Source of the DNA: Acanthosepion lycidas
Taxonomy: Eukaryota; Mollusca; Cephalopoda; Sepiida; Sepiidae
NCBI GenBank assembly: GCA_963932145.1
Contig: OZ010571.1
Coordinates: 109,723,005 to 109,787,004, forward strand
Direction of reading: 5' to 3'
DNA length: 64,000 bases
The translations under genes were made by a program, and so were the position numbers. Positions within the stretch are counted from its first letter, which is position 1. Each line of letters opens with the position of its first letter. Below, in pieces: positions 30,676 to 41,898 of the stretch. A model generated the notes under the pieces. It did not search any database. It saw only the letters and a program-made list of their open reading frames with translations, and was not told the DNA's origin.

Positions 30676-32389
30676 ATCTTATTTTCCTCTTGCTTTGAGG
30701 CAATGAGAGAATATCAAAATCAGAAACAAAATATATTATTATATATTATTTTGGTTTGATTATATGTAAAAAGTATAGGTTCTAAATGTAAGATGGCATC
30801 CAGAATTTTCATTTAGAACATTGACAGAAATATTCTTAATGTATAAAACTGCTAGAAATGTAGTTTTTCTAGATGAAAACTTCTGATGAGTTTAATCAGT
30901 AAAAGTAATCATGAATTTATAGAAAGAACTAATATATTTATGCTACCAAAAGCTCATGGAATGCAACATGAAATGGCTTTGTCAGTATGAGAAAATATTA
31001 ACAGAAGATTACATGTTCTTCACTTGCTGATGGAGTCATTTCATGAAAGGCAAAAAATGTCTAGCAAGATATCAGAAACAATAGATAATTTAACAGATTA
31101 AAAAAGCTTTTCACATCTTCTAAAATTTTGACTAGCAGCTGATGCCTATTGTAATTAAGGAATATGTATGAGTATATATGTGTGTGAGTGTGAATGTGTT
31201 TGCCTTTAAAAGGCTCCATTAAGCAATATCAATGTTATGCATTAATTTTTAAGCTTTTGGGATATGGTGTCCATAATGATGCACAAACACCAAATAAATA
31301 TGTTAGACATACAGTTACCACCCTATCCTATAGGTTAACTTGACATTTGTTTAGTTAAAATGCCATTTATGCTCATATCAATAAAAAGAGATGGCCATGC
31401 TCTGATATTTCATATCATATATGACAAATACTTGTGAACAATGTATACCATACGACTTTAACTGTAAAAAAAAAAAAAAAAAAATGATTGAAGTCCTTAT
31501 CATAATATCAAGAAACACAAAACTGAATAAGATATTTGGGAATTTTGATTTTAGATCTAACAAATGGTAGATGCATTTAATTCAGTGCTGTTCTAAACGA
31601 TGTGCTTGTTTCTGAAAGGTAAGCATATTTTTAATTCCTGAATATGGCCTGCACATTGTGGCTATGTTTATTGTTACTGCGATTAAGGGCCAGTTTTTTT
31701 TTTTTTTTTTTTTTACAAATGCTCTAACAGACCATTTAAAATAGCACAAACAAAATCTTTGAAAATTAACCAAAAGTGCTCAGAATGAACAATCAGTTTG
31801 ACAGTTTTTATATACACTGAGTTCAAAAGAAGAAATTGCTTGTTCACACAAAAGAAATGCATAATAAAGACTTAAGAGAAGTACCTTATCAGTCAGTTTT
31901 AATTAAACATGTATTAGAGAGGGATTGCTTCCCAAATACATTTAAAGAGTGAAAATAGGCATAAATAAAAAGTCTCATATCTTGTGAAAGAGCTGAAATA
32001 CTATTGCATATTAAAAATGGCGTTTTTTGACTAGTCATGACCACCAGTTTCATATACCAGGTGTAACAGCATGCGATAATTGTCCATCCCAGAAAATGTT
32101 TAATATCTAAAAAACCATCAAACTAATTGAGTTTCTTTTTGCCAAATTTTCAGATAAGATGTTTACCCATCTTGGCACCATTTGTCATAAAATCACTGAA
32201 AAACCCTATGAGTTATTCAGCGAGAAAGAGAACAGGTTAAAATCATTTTTTATCAGCCCCACTATGTTTTCCCAACTGAGCAATGGTGGGAGGAAAAAAA
32301 ATCAGGCCTTCAGTAATGGTACAAACATTCATACTCTGGTTTCCACCTTTAAAGTCCATTCAAGAACCATCAGGAAAACGGTGAACAAG

Positions 32390-32424
<35 letters not shown>

Positions 32425-33136
32425 GAAAGAAAGAAAGAGAGAGAGGAAAACTGGATCAGGTTGTCACAAAAGCAAAAGGGATCATCACGTCATCTTAGAG
32501 CTAAATACATTCTTATTGTTCAAAGTAGAGTCCAATAGTGTTATAAAAACCTTGGAGAATTCCAGTAAGATATCTTTAATCATTGCTAAGATACAATGGT
32601 TCAAAGCTTAATCTAGCAATACGACAATTTTGCTGTTACACGTGGCATATCAAGACATGCAAATATCAGGTGACTGATACAGCCTATTGCATTTCATGTT
32701 TATTTATTCTCACCCAGAAGGAGCCAAATTTCAGGTGGCCATCATGCACATACATGGCATGCATACTAACTAAAATTAGCAGTGGGGAAACACAGACGCC
32801 CAACACATGATGGTATAGTCAAGCATTGTTAGCCAAGATGTTTAGGTCAATCTTGAAAGGGAAAATGCAACTAAAACACCTAAAAATATCTGAAGTCTAT
32901 TAAAACTGACAGGCATCATCGGTCAAAAAACAGAATTTAGTATATGAAATGGCATATGTATATATTTTACTCACACACACACACCCCAACAGAAATTTCA
33001 CTAATTCATCATAAATGAATTTCCTGGTTAAAGTATAAAAATTCAACAACATTTAAAATTATTATTGCTTTTTAATCATAAGGAAGTTGTTGCCTTTAGT
33101 CATAAAGATGAAAAATAATTAAGTTTGTTTTTTTGG
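30676..33136. other. Stretch without identified genes
   Basis: Homopolymer tracts lie at 31466-31484 (A), 31694-31714 (T) and 32392-32419 (A, followed by GAAA repeats to 32445). The longest frame of the window (32159-32611, 150 residues) passes through this A-tract and is not convincing as a gene. No other repeat was recognised. Confidence 0.5.
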
Positions 33137-33200
33137 GTTTTATGGCATATCAACCACTGCGGGTTATTTAATGCCAAATCCAGTTTATATGAATTTTAAA
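33137..33200 (-). mobile_element. Retroposon X tail fragment
   Basis: GTTTTATGGCATATCAACCA and GGGTTATTTAATGCCAAATC are the reversed 3' tail of element X, 330 bases left of the copy carrying the minisatellite. Confidence 0.6.
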
Positions 33201-33535
33201 TGCCTATTTTGTATGGAACATTTTTAGCAAGCTAGAGCTTAATTGTTTGTACACTGCAAAATAATCCTAGGTATTTTTGTTTAAGTCAAGAATTTCCATT
33301 TGATAAGGACATTTTATTTGCAAAATGGTAAAAGGTAGGATATGTTGTTTACACATCAGTCTACATCTTTGATAAGAGACCAATTCTTTTTAGAAAATCC
33401 AATATAATTTTTGGTTCAGTTTTTGCAAATAATTTCTTCATGTTCTTGATTGATCGATTAATTGTTTTGTTTAATGGCATCTCAAACTTAGTGGTCACTT
33501 TATGCCGAAAATGATTTTAAGTGACTTTAAAAGTC

Positions 33536-34434
33536 AAAAACATATAGCTGGAAACATTATGGTTTCAAAAACGTACAGCTGGCAACATTATTGTTTCAAA
33601 AAATGGATAGCTGGCAACATTATTGTTTCAAAAAATGGATAGCTGGCAACATTATTGTTTCAAAAAATGGATAGCTGGCAACATTATTGTTTCAAAAAAT
33701 GGATAGCTGGCAACATTATTGTTTCAAAAAATGGATAGCTGGCAACATTATTGTTTCAAAAAATGGATAGCTGGCAACATTATTGTTTCAAAAACGTATA
33801 GCTGGCAACATTATTGTTTCAAAAACATATAGCTGGCAACATTATTTAAAAAAAACCGTATAGCTGACATTATTTTTAACAAAAAACGTATAGCTGGCAA
33901 CATTATTGTTTCAAAAATGCATAGCTGGCAACATTATTGTTTCAAAAATGCATAGCTGGCAACATTATTGTTTCAAAAATGCATAGCTGGCAACATTATT
34001 GTTTCAAAAATGCATAGCTGGCAACATTATTGTTTCAAAAATGCATAGCTGGCAACATTATTGTTTCAAAAATGCATAGCTGGCAACATTATTGTTTCAA
34101 AAATGCATAGCTGGCAACATTATTGTTTCAAAAATGCATAGCTGGCAACATTATTGTTTCAAAAATGCATAGCTGGCAACATTATTGTTTCAAAAATGCA
34201 TAGCTGGCAACATTATTGTTTCAAAAATGCATAGCTGGCAACATTATTGTTTCAAAAATGCATAGCTGGCAACATTATTGTTTCAAAAATGCATAGCTGG
34301 CAACATTATTGTTTCAAAAATGCATAGCTGGCAACATTATTGTTTCAAAAATGCATAGCTGGCAACATTATTGTTTCAAAAATGCATAGCTGGCAACATT
34401 ATTGTTTCAAAAATGCATAGCTGGCAACATTATT
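33536..34434. repeat. Minisatellite, 31-32 bp unit, about 29 copies
   Basis: The unit is AAAAATGCATAGCTGGCAAC followed by ATTATTGTTTC. Order: two diverged units, six identical 32-base units with GGATAG, four variable ones (ACGTATAG, ACATATAG and a shortened one), then 17 units that look identical, from 33913 to the end. The block structure shows successive local amplifications. There are no variable spacers. Confidence 0.97.
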
Positions 34435-34470
34435 TTACGAAAACATTATCCGAGGCCTTGCTGTTGGATG

Positions 34471-34543
34471 TACCCAGGATGTGGATGTAGTTTATCACCA
34501 TACCCAGGACGCAGATGTAGTTTATCGTCATACCCAGGACGTG
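34471..34543. repeat. Second short tandem array, 30-bp unit, 2.4 copies
   Basis: TACCCAGGATGTGGATGTAG then TTTATCACCA, then TACCCAGGACGCAGATGTAG and TTTATCGTCA, then a partial TACCCAGGACGTG. It lies next to the large array within the same X copy. Confidence 0.9.
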
Positions 34544-34924
34544 AAAAATAATTAAGCTAATTGTCCCAAGTTAGACTTTGGGAACATGAGCCTCACTCTA
34601 AATTTGTTCAACTATCATTAAACAGTGTTTGGCATGATTGTATTGCAATTTTATTAGTTTTTCTAAGATAACTAATTTAGATTCTGGATCATTAATGAAA
34701 GTCTAAGAAATCAAGACATTTTTATAGCACAAACATTTACACTGAATCAGAAGATACAGATTTTATGACCAATATTTATGATAATTCCCTGATATTTTAA
34801 TGGTGTAGATTAAATATTAAAGGTTACAGTATACAAGATAGTCTGAACCTCTAGAAGTAAGCCATCAAGTTGAGCAAATATTCTTTGGATAACTATGACT
34901 TGAAAGCATGGTCTTGCATATATA

Positions 34925-35828
34925 CAGTTGGTGTCAGAATTATTTGTTCCTCCCACTCTTATAAATAAAGCTGTAATCCCTGAAATTTTTGTAAGAGTTT
35001 CATGTGAATTTTTTCACAAATGATGAAACAGTGGCTTTGAAAGTATGTACAGTTATGCCCACAAAAAGAAAACTTTATTTTAATGTCAAACAATAATAGC
35101 AAGAACATTTGTTCAACTATCATTAAAGCATGATTGCAATGTATTTTTATTAGTTTTACTTAAGATGAAGCCTTTCAAATAAATATAATTTTATATCATC
35201 AAAAAAGCATTTAACATTGTATAAAATTATTGGCCTTCTTGGCTCAATAATCAATTGTACAAGCTTTATTTTCAATCATTGCCTTTAATGGTTTTTAATA
35301 GTCAATACAAGATCAATGCACACACACTGACAATTATTTTGCTTTATTCTTCTCTGGCAATAGTTTCTAGTTCCTCTAAATTCAAAGGATTACTGTCGCT
35401 TACATCTTTTCAAATGAGCTCCATTGAAAATTTATGGACCTAAGTCAGGACTTTGTCTGGAGTATACCAATAGCTTAATTTTGCTGTCATCTGAATATTT
35501 CATAACTAGCAGTATAACCCATCTTTGACCGGGTGTTTTATTACTGGGAATTTTTGCCATTCAGTTGGAGCAGTTTAAGTTTAAAGTCAGCCCACCTGAA
35601 AATCAATATTAGTAACAACAATTGGGTGCAACTGAGGCACAACCCCAAATGGGGAGGGGTTAACAATTTGAATCAGTGGTGGCCATGAAAAGCGGTCGTT
35701 TTTGCATTCTCAAATCTTGCAAGGAAGGAACCTCTTCCATGGACTGTCATAATAACAATATACGATAATTTTTATTTATAATATTATTTTTTTTATAATT
35801 CTAATAATCTCTCTAAATTGATTTTGTG

Positions 35829-35863
<35 letters not shown>

Positions 35864-36443
35864 GACATTAAATTTTACCTGATTTTTGTGCAGAGTGTAA
35901 AAAAATCAGGATTTTAAAAAAATTTTTCACCTTCAAGGTTATAATTTTTTCCCCACAAATTTGGACTCAAAACCAGCACTGAAGAATTATCAAACAAAAA
36001 AATTTCATTTGAAATGGGATGAAAAGTGTGGAAATGTATAAACCTCCGATCACACACACACGCACACATATTTTGAAAATTATCGATATAGATTTGTATC
36101 ATGTTTCAGGTCATTGTCATGTTGGAATGCCCAGTGTTGCCCCCAAAACATCTTTTGTGTACTTGTTTTATATCATTTTTGAAGAAGACCTTAATACTGC
36201 TCTTTATCCATGATACCTTGTACTCTCGATAGTTCTGTTGGTGTAGAAGGAGTGAAACTCTCCAACACATTGCTTCCATAACCATACTTAATTGTTTTTT
36301 TTGGGGGGGGGTTGCCTTGTGAGCTTCATTTGACTTCCTCCATTCATACTGGGAGATCATGTGACCAAATAATTCTAGTTTGGTCTCATTTGAAAATAAA
36401 TATACAAATATTTAGTGGAGATGAATAATCCTGACAACAACTG
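34925..36443 (-). mobile_element. Tc1-like transposon remnant with both inverted ends
   Basis: The termini CAGTTGGTGTCAGAATTATT (34925) and, reversed, CAGTTGTTGTCAGGATTATT (ending 36443) match and are each flanked by TA. Minus-strand frames give SNETKLELFGH then YEWRKSNEAHKA (about 36400-36300), NTGHSNMTM (36110) and, near 35430-35250, PLNLEELETIAREE. These are the order and motifs of a Tc1 transposase: SDETKxELFG, then the QHDND region, then the C-terminal helices. The first catalytic aspartate reads as asparagine, the N-terminal DNA-binding third is missing, and a repeat-Y copy has inserted. It is non-functional. Confidence 0.75.
35505..35862 (+). mobile_element. Dispersed repeat Y, copy inside the Tc1 remnant
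   Basis: Begins CTAGCAGTATAACCCATC and TTTGACCGGGTG, similar to the start of the elements at 39549 (CTAGCAGCATGGCCCGGCG) and 60912. It ends around the poly-T tract at 35831-35860. It separates two parts of the Tc1 transposase. Confidence 0.45.
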
Positions 36444-36454
36444 TATATTTTTAA

Positions 36455-36900
36455 GCAATTAAGAATACTGAACTGTTATGTGATATCTGTCCTCCTATAT
36501 GGCAGCAAATTCTGGACAATTTCATCAAAGAAGAAGAGACATGAATTAACAGAAATGTGATTCTATAGAAACTTCCAAGGATACCATGGACCAAATGTGA
36601 TTAACGACAAAGTTTTAGAGAAAAAGGAAACTTATACTTAACATCAGGATGATACAGTTGAAATTTCTAGGGCATATAATGAGGAATGAGGGTTTGGAAA
36701 GTCTGATACTCACAGGACAGATTGAAGGCAAGAGAAACAGGGGAAAATGGCACATAACATACTTGATGACCTTAAGTAAATGGATGATGGAAAAAGGTTT
36801 AAGAGAAATAATGAAAAGATAATTTATTAAGAGCTACTAAGGACAGGAAATTGTAGAGAGCTATAATCACCTATGTTTTGAGAGGACTCGATACATGAGA
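36455..36900 (+). mobile_element. RTE-type LINE 3' fragment
   Basis: Starts directly right of the Tc1 terminus. VISVLLYGSKFWTISS at 36480, GGGCATATAATGAGGAATGA (HIMRNEG) at 36670 and the end AGAGGACTCGATACATGAGA at 36895. Several stops. Confidence 0.85.
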
Positions 36901-37114
36901 ATGAATTACATATTGCTATGAATGTTTCATGAGGTATGTACCCATATTTGAGTAAACATCTCATTTTATCTAAACAATGAAATTAATATCTACCGACCTT
37001 GAGATTAAGTTAATGACTAGGATGTAAGGTTTCACTGATGGAATCAGTGGCCACTTTTTTGTGACCAAGGTGAACCTAATAATTCCTGCTTACAAAGGAA
37101 TAACTATTAGAGTT

Positions 37115-37118
<4 letters not shown>

Positions 37119-37197
<79 letters not shown>
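37119..37197. repeat. (TG)(TA)n(TG)n(GA)n compound microsatellite
   Basis: About 20 TA units between short TG runs, followed by nine GA units. Confidence 0.95.
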
Positions 37198-37198
<1 letters not shown>

Positions 37199-37269
37199 AA
37201 TCCTACAGCTTGAAATTAAATTTTTTAATTCAGTTAGTTATGTGCCATGTGTAATACATGCTTAGGCAA

Positions 37270-37530
37270 TCATGTATCTTTTGATACATGACTGATGAAG
37301 CAGAGTTTTTTTTTTAGGTTGCCATTTCTTTCTGCGGTAGACCAGTTGCCAACCAAGGCTATAGAACCCAGTCTGTCCTGCTATTTACTTTTAGCTGGGG
37401 GAGAAGAGGATTCATACCTTTTCCAAGGGTATTAGAACATAAGTAAATGTAATAGATTTGACAGGAATTTGAACTTGGCTCTCTGATTCCTCAATCTGAG
37501 CCACTATCCATTATTCCACCATGCCTCCCA
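37270..37530 (-). mobile_element. tRNA-SINE without 5S head, alternative 3' section
   Basis: Minus strand: GCATGGTGGAATAATGGATA (box-A-like), GAGCCAAGTTCAAATTCCTG (box-B-like), CCCTTGGAAAAGGTATGAAT, AGCAGGACAGACTGGGTTC and AACCAAGGC. It then continues into CTGGTCTACCGCAGAAAG instead of the (TCAA)n tail. A perfect small hairpin (37270-37289, TCATGTATC..GATACATGA) marks its right-hand 3' limit. Confidence 0.65.
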
Positions 37531-38621
37531 TGAATTTTGAAATATTCCTAAATATCAAGAACAGCTCTTGGCTACAGACGAGGGACATTGATGATTGTTT
37601 AATAAATGTTCATCTATTATCAAACCAGTTGTATTTATACACCTATGCAAATTTTCCATTTTGCCTTTACGAATATTGGCTGGTATGTGCTGATTAGTCT
37701 TTGCTTTCAAAGTTTGATCTCTTCTACCCATGCAGTCATCATCAACATTTGAATTAGTAAGTTACTGAACTGATATGATGGGGAGCTAGTATATACTGTC
37801 AAATTGATCTCAACCTTGATCAGAAAACAATAATAATACAATACAGGTAAGTTTTTCACACCTACAGAAATCTACCTAGTTAACCTTAGTACTCACATTA
37901 CCAATCTCTAGTATTTGCAAATAGATGAGACACTCAGCTTAGGACAAATAAATTTTCTATCAAATGCCTGCCTCTAAGACATTCAGTGGTGATCCATTTT
38001 CATTTGAAGCTGTTGTAATCTATATATTAAGTCCTGCTAGCCATCCCTCTGCAAAAAGGAGGAGTGGTTATTAGGCTTTGTTATATATTTATCATATGTG
38101 TTTTTTGTTGTTACTTTTAGTTGCTGTACACATTTGTTGTCAATTGAACTCTGATTAGATAGGATTAATAAACTGGTTAAGTTGTTTTGTTAATTGTTTT
38201 GTGTTTCAATATTACCATTTTACAGTAATATATTTTTGTCATAGCTCGTTTTTATTATTTTTTTCTCTTGTCTTAACATGTCCATTTTTATTGCTATTAT
38301 TAATTTGTGTACCACTAAAATATTCCTAGAAGTCTTTATTTTACACCAAATAAATGAAGCTGTCTGTACACCTCTCTCTATATAATGAACAATGTAACAT
38401 TTTCTGTTTCATTGTTCTGTCACCAAACTAAATACAGAAAGAGAGGAAAGTGTTACTGTGAAAAAACAGATGCAAAATGGGCTGCTGTGTTTGTGTGTTT
38501 GCAACTGTTGCTGCTAATATCACTACTGCTATTGCTATTAATATATAAAGAAATTATTGGCATCTTTGATTTTTCTTATATTAGAAAAGAAATTTGTTTT
38601 GCTACTAAATTCTTTTGCCTT
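37531..38621. other. Stretch without identified genes
   Basis: The plus frame at 38385-38639 (84 residues, cysteine-rich then leucine-rich) partly runs into a LINE fragment. It lacks a recognisable domain, so I do not call it. Confidence 0.45.
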
Positions 38622-38762
38622 CTTCTATGTGCCATGTAGCTTCAAGATGTCAGCAATAATGGTTCTCCACAATTTCCTGTCCTTTTTGGTTCTTAATAAA
38701 TTTTGTCTTTTTGTTATCTCTCTTAAACCCTGTTCTGTCATCTAGTTACACACCCTTGTCAT
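38622..38762 (-). mobile_element. RTE-type LINE 3' end
   Basis: CTTCTATGTGCCATGTAGCT through TCTCTTAAACCCTGTTCTGT. Only the terminal 140 bases are present, placed head-to-tail with the next copy. Confidence 0.82.
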
Positions 38763-38769
38763 TCTTCTC

Positions 38770-39345
38770 TGATGTGCCATGTCTCTTCAGGACATTGGCG
38801 ATCATGGCTCTCCATAATTTCCTGTCTTTTGTAGTTCTTAATAAATTGTTTTTGTTATCTTTCCTTAACCTTATTCCACATTCCATTTACTCAAGATCGC
38901 TAGGTAGGTTATGCATTGTTTTAATCAGTATATCTTCCCTTCAATTTCTCCTGAGAGTATCAAATTTTCCAAGCCCTCTTTTCTCATTATGTACCCTAGA
39001 AATTTCAACTGCCTCTTTCTGATGTTAAGTATCTTTCTTCTATTTTTTTTACCATGTTCTCTTCATTGTTACACACATGTTTGTCCCATTATATTCTCAG
39101 CATTAAAATCATATTTCTGTTGCTTAAAGTCTCCTTTTCCTACATGAGAAGAATGTTTAGAATCCACTGCTATATAGGAGGATTGATATTATGTAACAGT
39201 TCAGTAGTCTTTTTTTATGTTTTTAATGAAATTTTTAATAATATTTTACTTAGCTTTTTGGAAGACATCTTTTACTATTGCAATGTGCCTCCAGATTTCA
39301 ATATTACACTTTCCTCTGTTAAAACAATCCCCAGGTATTTGAATT
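38770..39345 (-). mobile_element. RTE-type LINE, longer 3' fragment
   Basis: From GATGTGCCATGTCTCTTCAG (3' end) through the KFLGYIMRKEGLENLILSG region (about 38960-39010) and the YSGF region to CAATGTGCCTCCAGATTTC. This is a stretch upstream of YGSECW that is missing in most other copies. It is the longest RTE fragment here, at about 575 bases. Confidence 0.85.
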
Positions 39346-39548
39346 GATGTACTTGTTTTATGTTTACATAGACTCTCTTCAGAAAAGAAGACAGTCTATA
39401 TAAATTGGGATAAAGTTTCAATGAAATTCTGGTAGAATGTTAAATAAACAAGACAATTTGGAAAATAATTTTGACATGTTTCACTTTTCTGATGATGCCA
39501 ATTGGTTGGTCAGATATAGGTTTTCCGAATTGTCTTTTATATTTACTA

Positions 39549-40308
39549 CTAGCAGCATGGCCCGGCGTTGCCCGTGCTTGATTCAAAAATAGTACGACTC
39601 ATACAGTAATCGCTATCACTTGACTTAAAATATTTTTGCCCTTTCTTGCCTTTAAAGGAGTGCCCTTTGCCATGCTGATGTTGCTACATGCCTTAAATTC
39701 TTGCCTATCTCACACTGCAAACATTTTCTAAGCTAAACATTAAATCTGTTACGAAAAAAGAACTAAACAAAATAAACACAAAACGATCAGCTTTAAACAA
39801 GGACTTGTAACTGGAAAAACCAAATGAAAATGTTAACAACAAATACTTTTTCACACCCAACTCAGTTCTGCAGAATCAGAATCAACGTTGAGTTTAAGCG
39901 AATGAGCCAAGTGGAGTAAAGTGCCATGCAGATTTAAACTTTTCCCACTTGTGACGAATGCAGCTATCGATTTTTTGCATGCTAGCATGCTAGTTAACAT
40001 TCATGTCATTCAGCTGTTGGCTCTCATGCTGGCCAATAGAATCTTCCTGGCTATTCATGGCAGCCAGCTATAGGCTCCCACTCTGGCCAGTAGAAAATGG
40101 CTGCAAACTACATGAAAACTGCTGTAGAAGCATGAAAAAAAAATCGATTATTTCCATTATTGATGGGAGTTGAAAAATGCAAAGTTGGTCTTGGCCTTTC
40201 CGCTAACTTGGAGCATGTGCATGTAAATTTTGGTGCAAATCCGTTGAAAATTGTGGCTGTGCATTTGTTACACACATACACATGTCCTGCCTTTTATAGA
40301 TAGAGATA
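39549..40308 (+). mobile_element. Dispersed repeat Y, longest copy
   Basis: Begins CTAGCAGCATGGCCCGGCG and TTGCCCGTGC. It ends with GGTGCAAATCCGTTGAAAAT, TTACACACATACACATG and TTTTATAGATAGAGATA. The 60912 copy has the same plan: a GCCCGGTGTTGCC start, then GTTGAAATCGGTTGAAAAAT and ACACACACACACA, then TTTTATAATAAGTAT. An interior GCATGCTAGCATGCTAG palindrome is present. I know such CCCGG-GTTGCC..ATAGATAGA repeats to be widespread in invertebrate DNA, but I cannot assign a class. Confidence 0.55.
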
Positions 40309-40439
40309 TTTCTAAAGAAGTCTGTTTAAAAAATAAACGAGACATCTACTCAAATATATGTATCCACTAAAAATAATGTTTAAAGTGATAAAAGTATTTA
40401 CCATATGGAATCCCACCCCTTTTACTGCTGAAATAGCTA

Positions 40440-40640
40440 AATCATTTCTACTCCAACAGTTTCTTTTCTCACACTTTCTGTCTGTGGAATTCCCTTCTGT
40501 TTACTTGCTTCCCTGATAACTACAATCTTCAAAAATTTAAACACAATATCAATTGCCATCTTCTTGGATGCCATTCATGTTTTGTCCTTAATCCTCTTCC
40601 CACCATTGTTCGGGGTGAAATGATTAATAAAAAAATGTTC
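40440..40640 (+). mobile_element. CR1/Jockey-type LINE 3' end
   Basis: TCTGTGGAATTCCCTTCTGT (LWNSLPS), TAACTACAATCTTCAAAAAT (NYNLQKFK) and CAATATCAATTGCCATCTTC match 47640-47760. It ends TTCGGGGTGAAATGATTAATA with an A-tail. Confidence 0.8.
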
Positions 40641-40794
40641 ACATTTTTTTTTTTTTTTTTTTTAAATAAGCATGAATCGTTTGATAGAAATTCACACATG
40701 CCTGTTAATTTTTTCCTACTAGCAATATAATATGTATTTATACAATTGAAATATATAATTGTTACATATCCTGCCTTGCATTTAAATTAGTTGG

Positions 40795-41112
40795 TTTGTT
40801 TTGTTTTATGGCATATCAACCTCAATGGGCTATTTAATGCCAACAAGATTTTTGTTGCTGGTAATTTTTTTTTTTTTCCAAAAATGTATTGCTGGTACTA
40901 AAAGTTATTTTTACACTTTCAGAGTATTTTGACCCCAGTTTGGGGGTTAACTATTTGCCTATAGCTGGGACCCTAATAGGATGTTATAACCCTAGGTCAG
41001 GGTGGATATGGGAACATCAGCAATTAAGAGCTGATTCCATGCTCCTAAAAGCCCTCCTAATCAGTGTCCTTGCTGTCAGATGTAGTTTATTGATCAGTTA
41101 TATAATTACTGT
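40795..41112 (-). mobile_element. Retroposon X, unexpanded copy
   Basis: TTTTATGGCATATCAACCTC and GGGCTATTTAATGCCAACAA form the reversed tail. A single AAAAATGTATTGCTGGTAC site, TGCCTATAGCTGGGACCC and CCTTGCTGTCAGATGTAGTT follow. It extends further in the 5' direction than the 2475-2730 copy. Its right edge touches a mariner terminus. Confidence 0.65.
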
Positions 41113-41117
41113 TTCTA

Positions 41118-41898
41118 CAGAGTGTGATGGATAAACTGTTGTCTAAATTATGCAAAAATGAAAATACTGACAACAGATATATTTACCAAAATTACCCAAA
41201 AATATTTTGAAATACTAAAGAGTAAATTTATTTAATAAAAATTGGCATTGGCTTAAATCACAGTCTCCAGACAACTTTGAAATCTCCTGCATCTCTTCTG
41301 AACAGTCTCCTTATTTAAGTTGATAAATGCTGCCATAATTCTTGCTTTCAGTTCATTTTGGGTGTTACAAGGAATTTTGTTGGTCTCTCCCTCAACTGGG
41401 CTCAAAATGTATTAATCAAGGGGGTTGCACACTGGGGAGTTAGGTGGCCAGATGTAAGAGGCGGTCGCAGAAATTGTCTGACAATCATGGGTTCTTCTGC
41501 TTGTGTGGCATGGTGCAGAGTCCTGTTGCCAGACAAAGTCTTCTACCACCTTAACCAAGAGCAGCACTACCTCCTCAAGGCACTTGATGTAGGCCTCCAT
41601 ATTCAGTCTGAGGCCCTGTAAGAAGATGAATGGCAGCATAACATTGCTATCACTCGTGATCACTCCAAACACTGATGTTGACTGGATACATCATCCAACA
41701 CTTTTCGAATCTTCTTCACTGTCCTCAGATTGACACCCAAACACTCTGAAATGTTCATATTGGAGTTTCTAGCATAAATGCCAAGCATTGCAGCATGCCA
41801 TTTCCAAATTTTTAGTGGAGTGAATTGTGTCATGGTGCCCAACAATGCACATATACGAAATAAAAAAAATGGTGACTTACTTTACCCATCACACCCTG
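41118..41898 (-). mobile_element. mariner-like element with internal deletion
   Basis: The termini CAGAGTGTGATGGATAAA (41118) and, reversed, CAGGGTGTGATGGGTAAA (ending 41898) match, and TA precedes the left end. The minus strand encodes an N-terminal helix-turn-helix-like part (ECLGVNLRTVKKIRKVLD, 41845-41660). This joins directly to the catalytic end: MFGVITSDSNVMLPFIF, WQQDSAPCHTSRR and WPPNSPVCNPLD (41672-41412). The C-terminal RIMAAFINLN-like tail reads at 41400-41270. The central third, expected to hold the first catalytic aspartate, is absent, and D of the usual WPPNSPDCNPLD reads V. This is a deletion derivative that could only move in trans. Confidence 0.8.

Larger units (their letters stand above)
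33465..34545 (-). mobile_element. Retroposon X copy expanded by internal tandem repeats
   Basis: The left side (TTTAATGGCATCTCAAACTT, GGTCACTTTATGCC) is the reversed X tail. The right side (GGCCTTGCTGTTGGATGTA, GATGTAGTTTATC) matches CCTTGCTGTCAGATGTAGTT in the unexpanded copy at 40795-41112. Between them the single AAAAATGTATTGCTGG site of that copy corresponds to the 29-unit array here. The array is therefore an internal expansion of a transposon copy, not an independent satellite. Confidence 0.65.

Noticed and set aside
32159-32611. Longest open frame (150 residues) as a gene
   Set aside because: Its middle is a poly-lysine/arginine run translated from an A-tract and GAAA repeats; no domain or supporting signals on either side.
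33536-34434. CRISPR-like regular array
   Set aside because: The repeats are directly contiguous with no unique spacers, and the units vary in blocks; it is a minisatellite in animal DNA.
35255-35443. Plus-strand frame ending SSIENLWT as Tc1 transposase
   Set aside because: The ending resembles the PIENLW motif, but the rest of the frame does not fit, and the minus strand of the same region carries the colinear C-terminal transposase helices.
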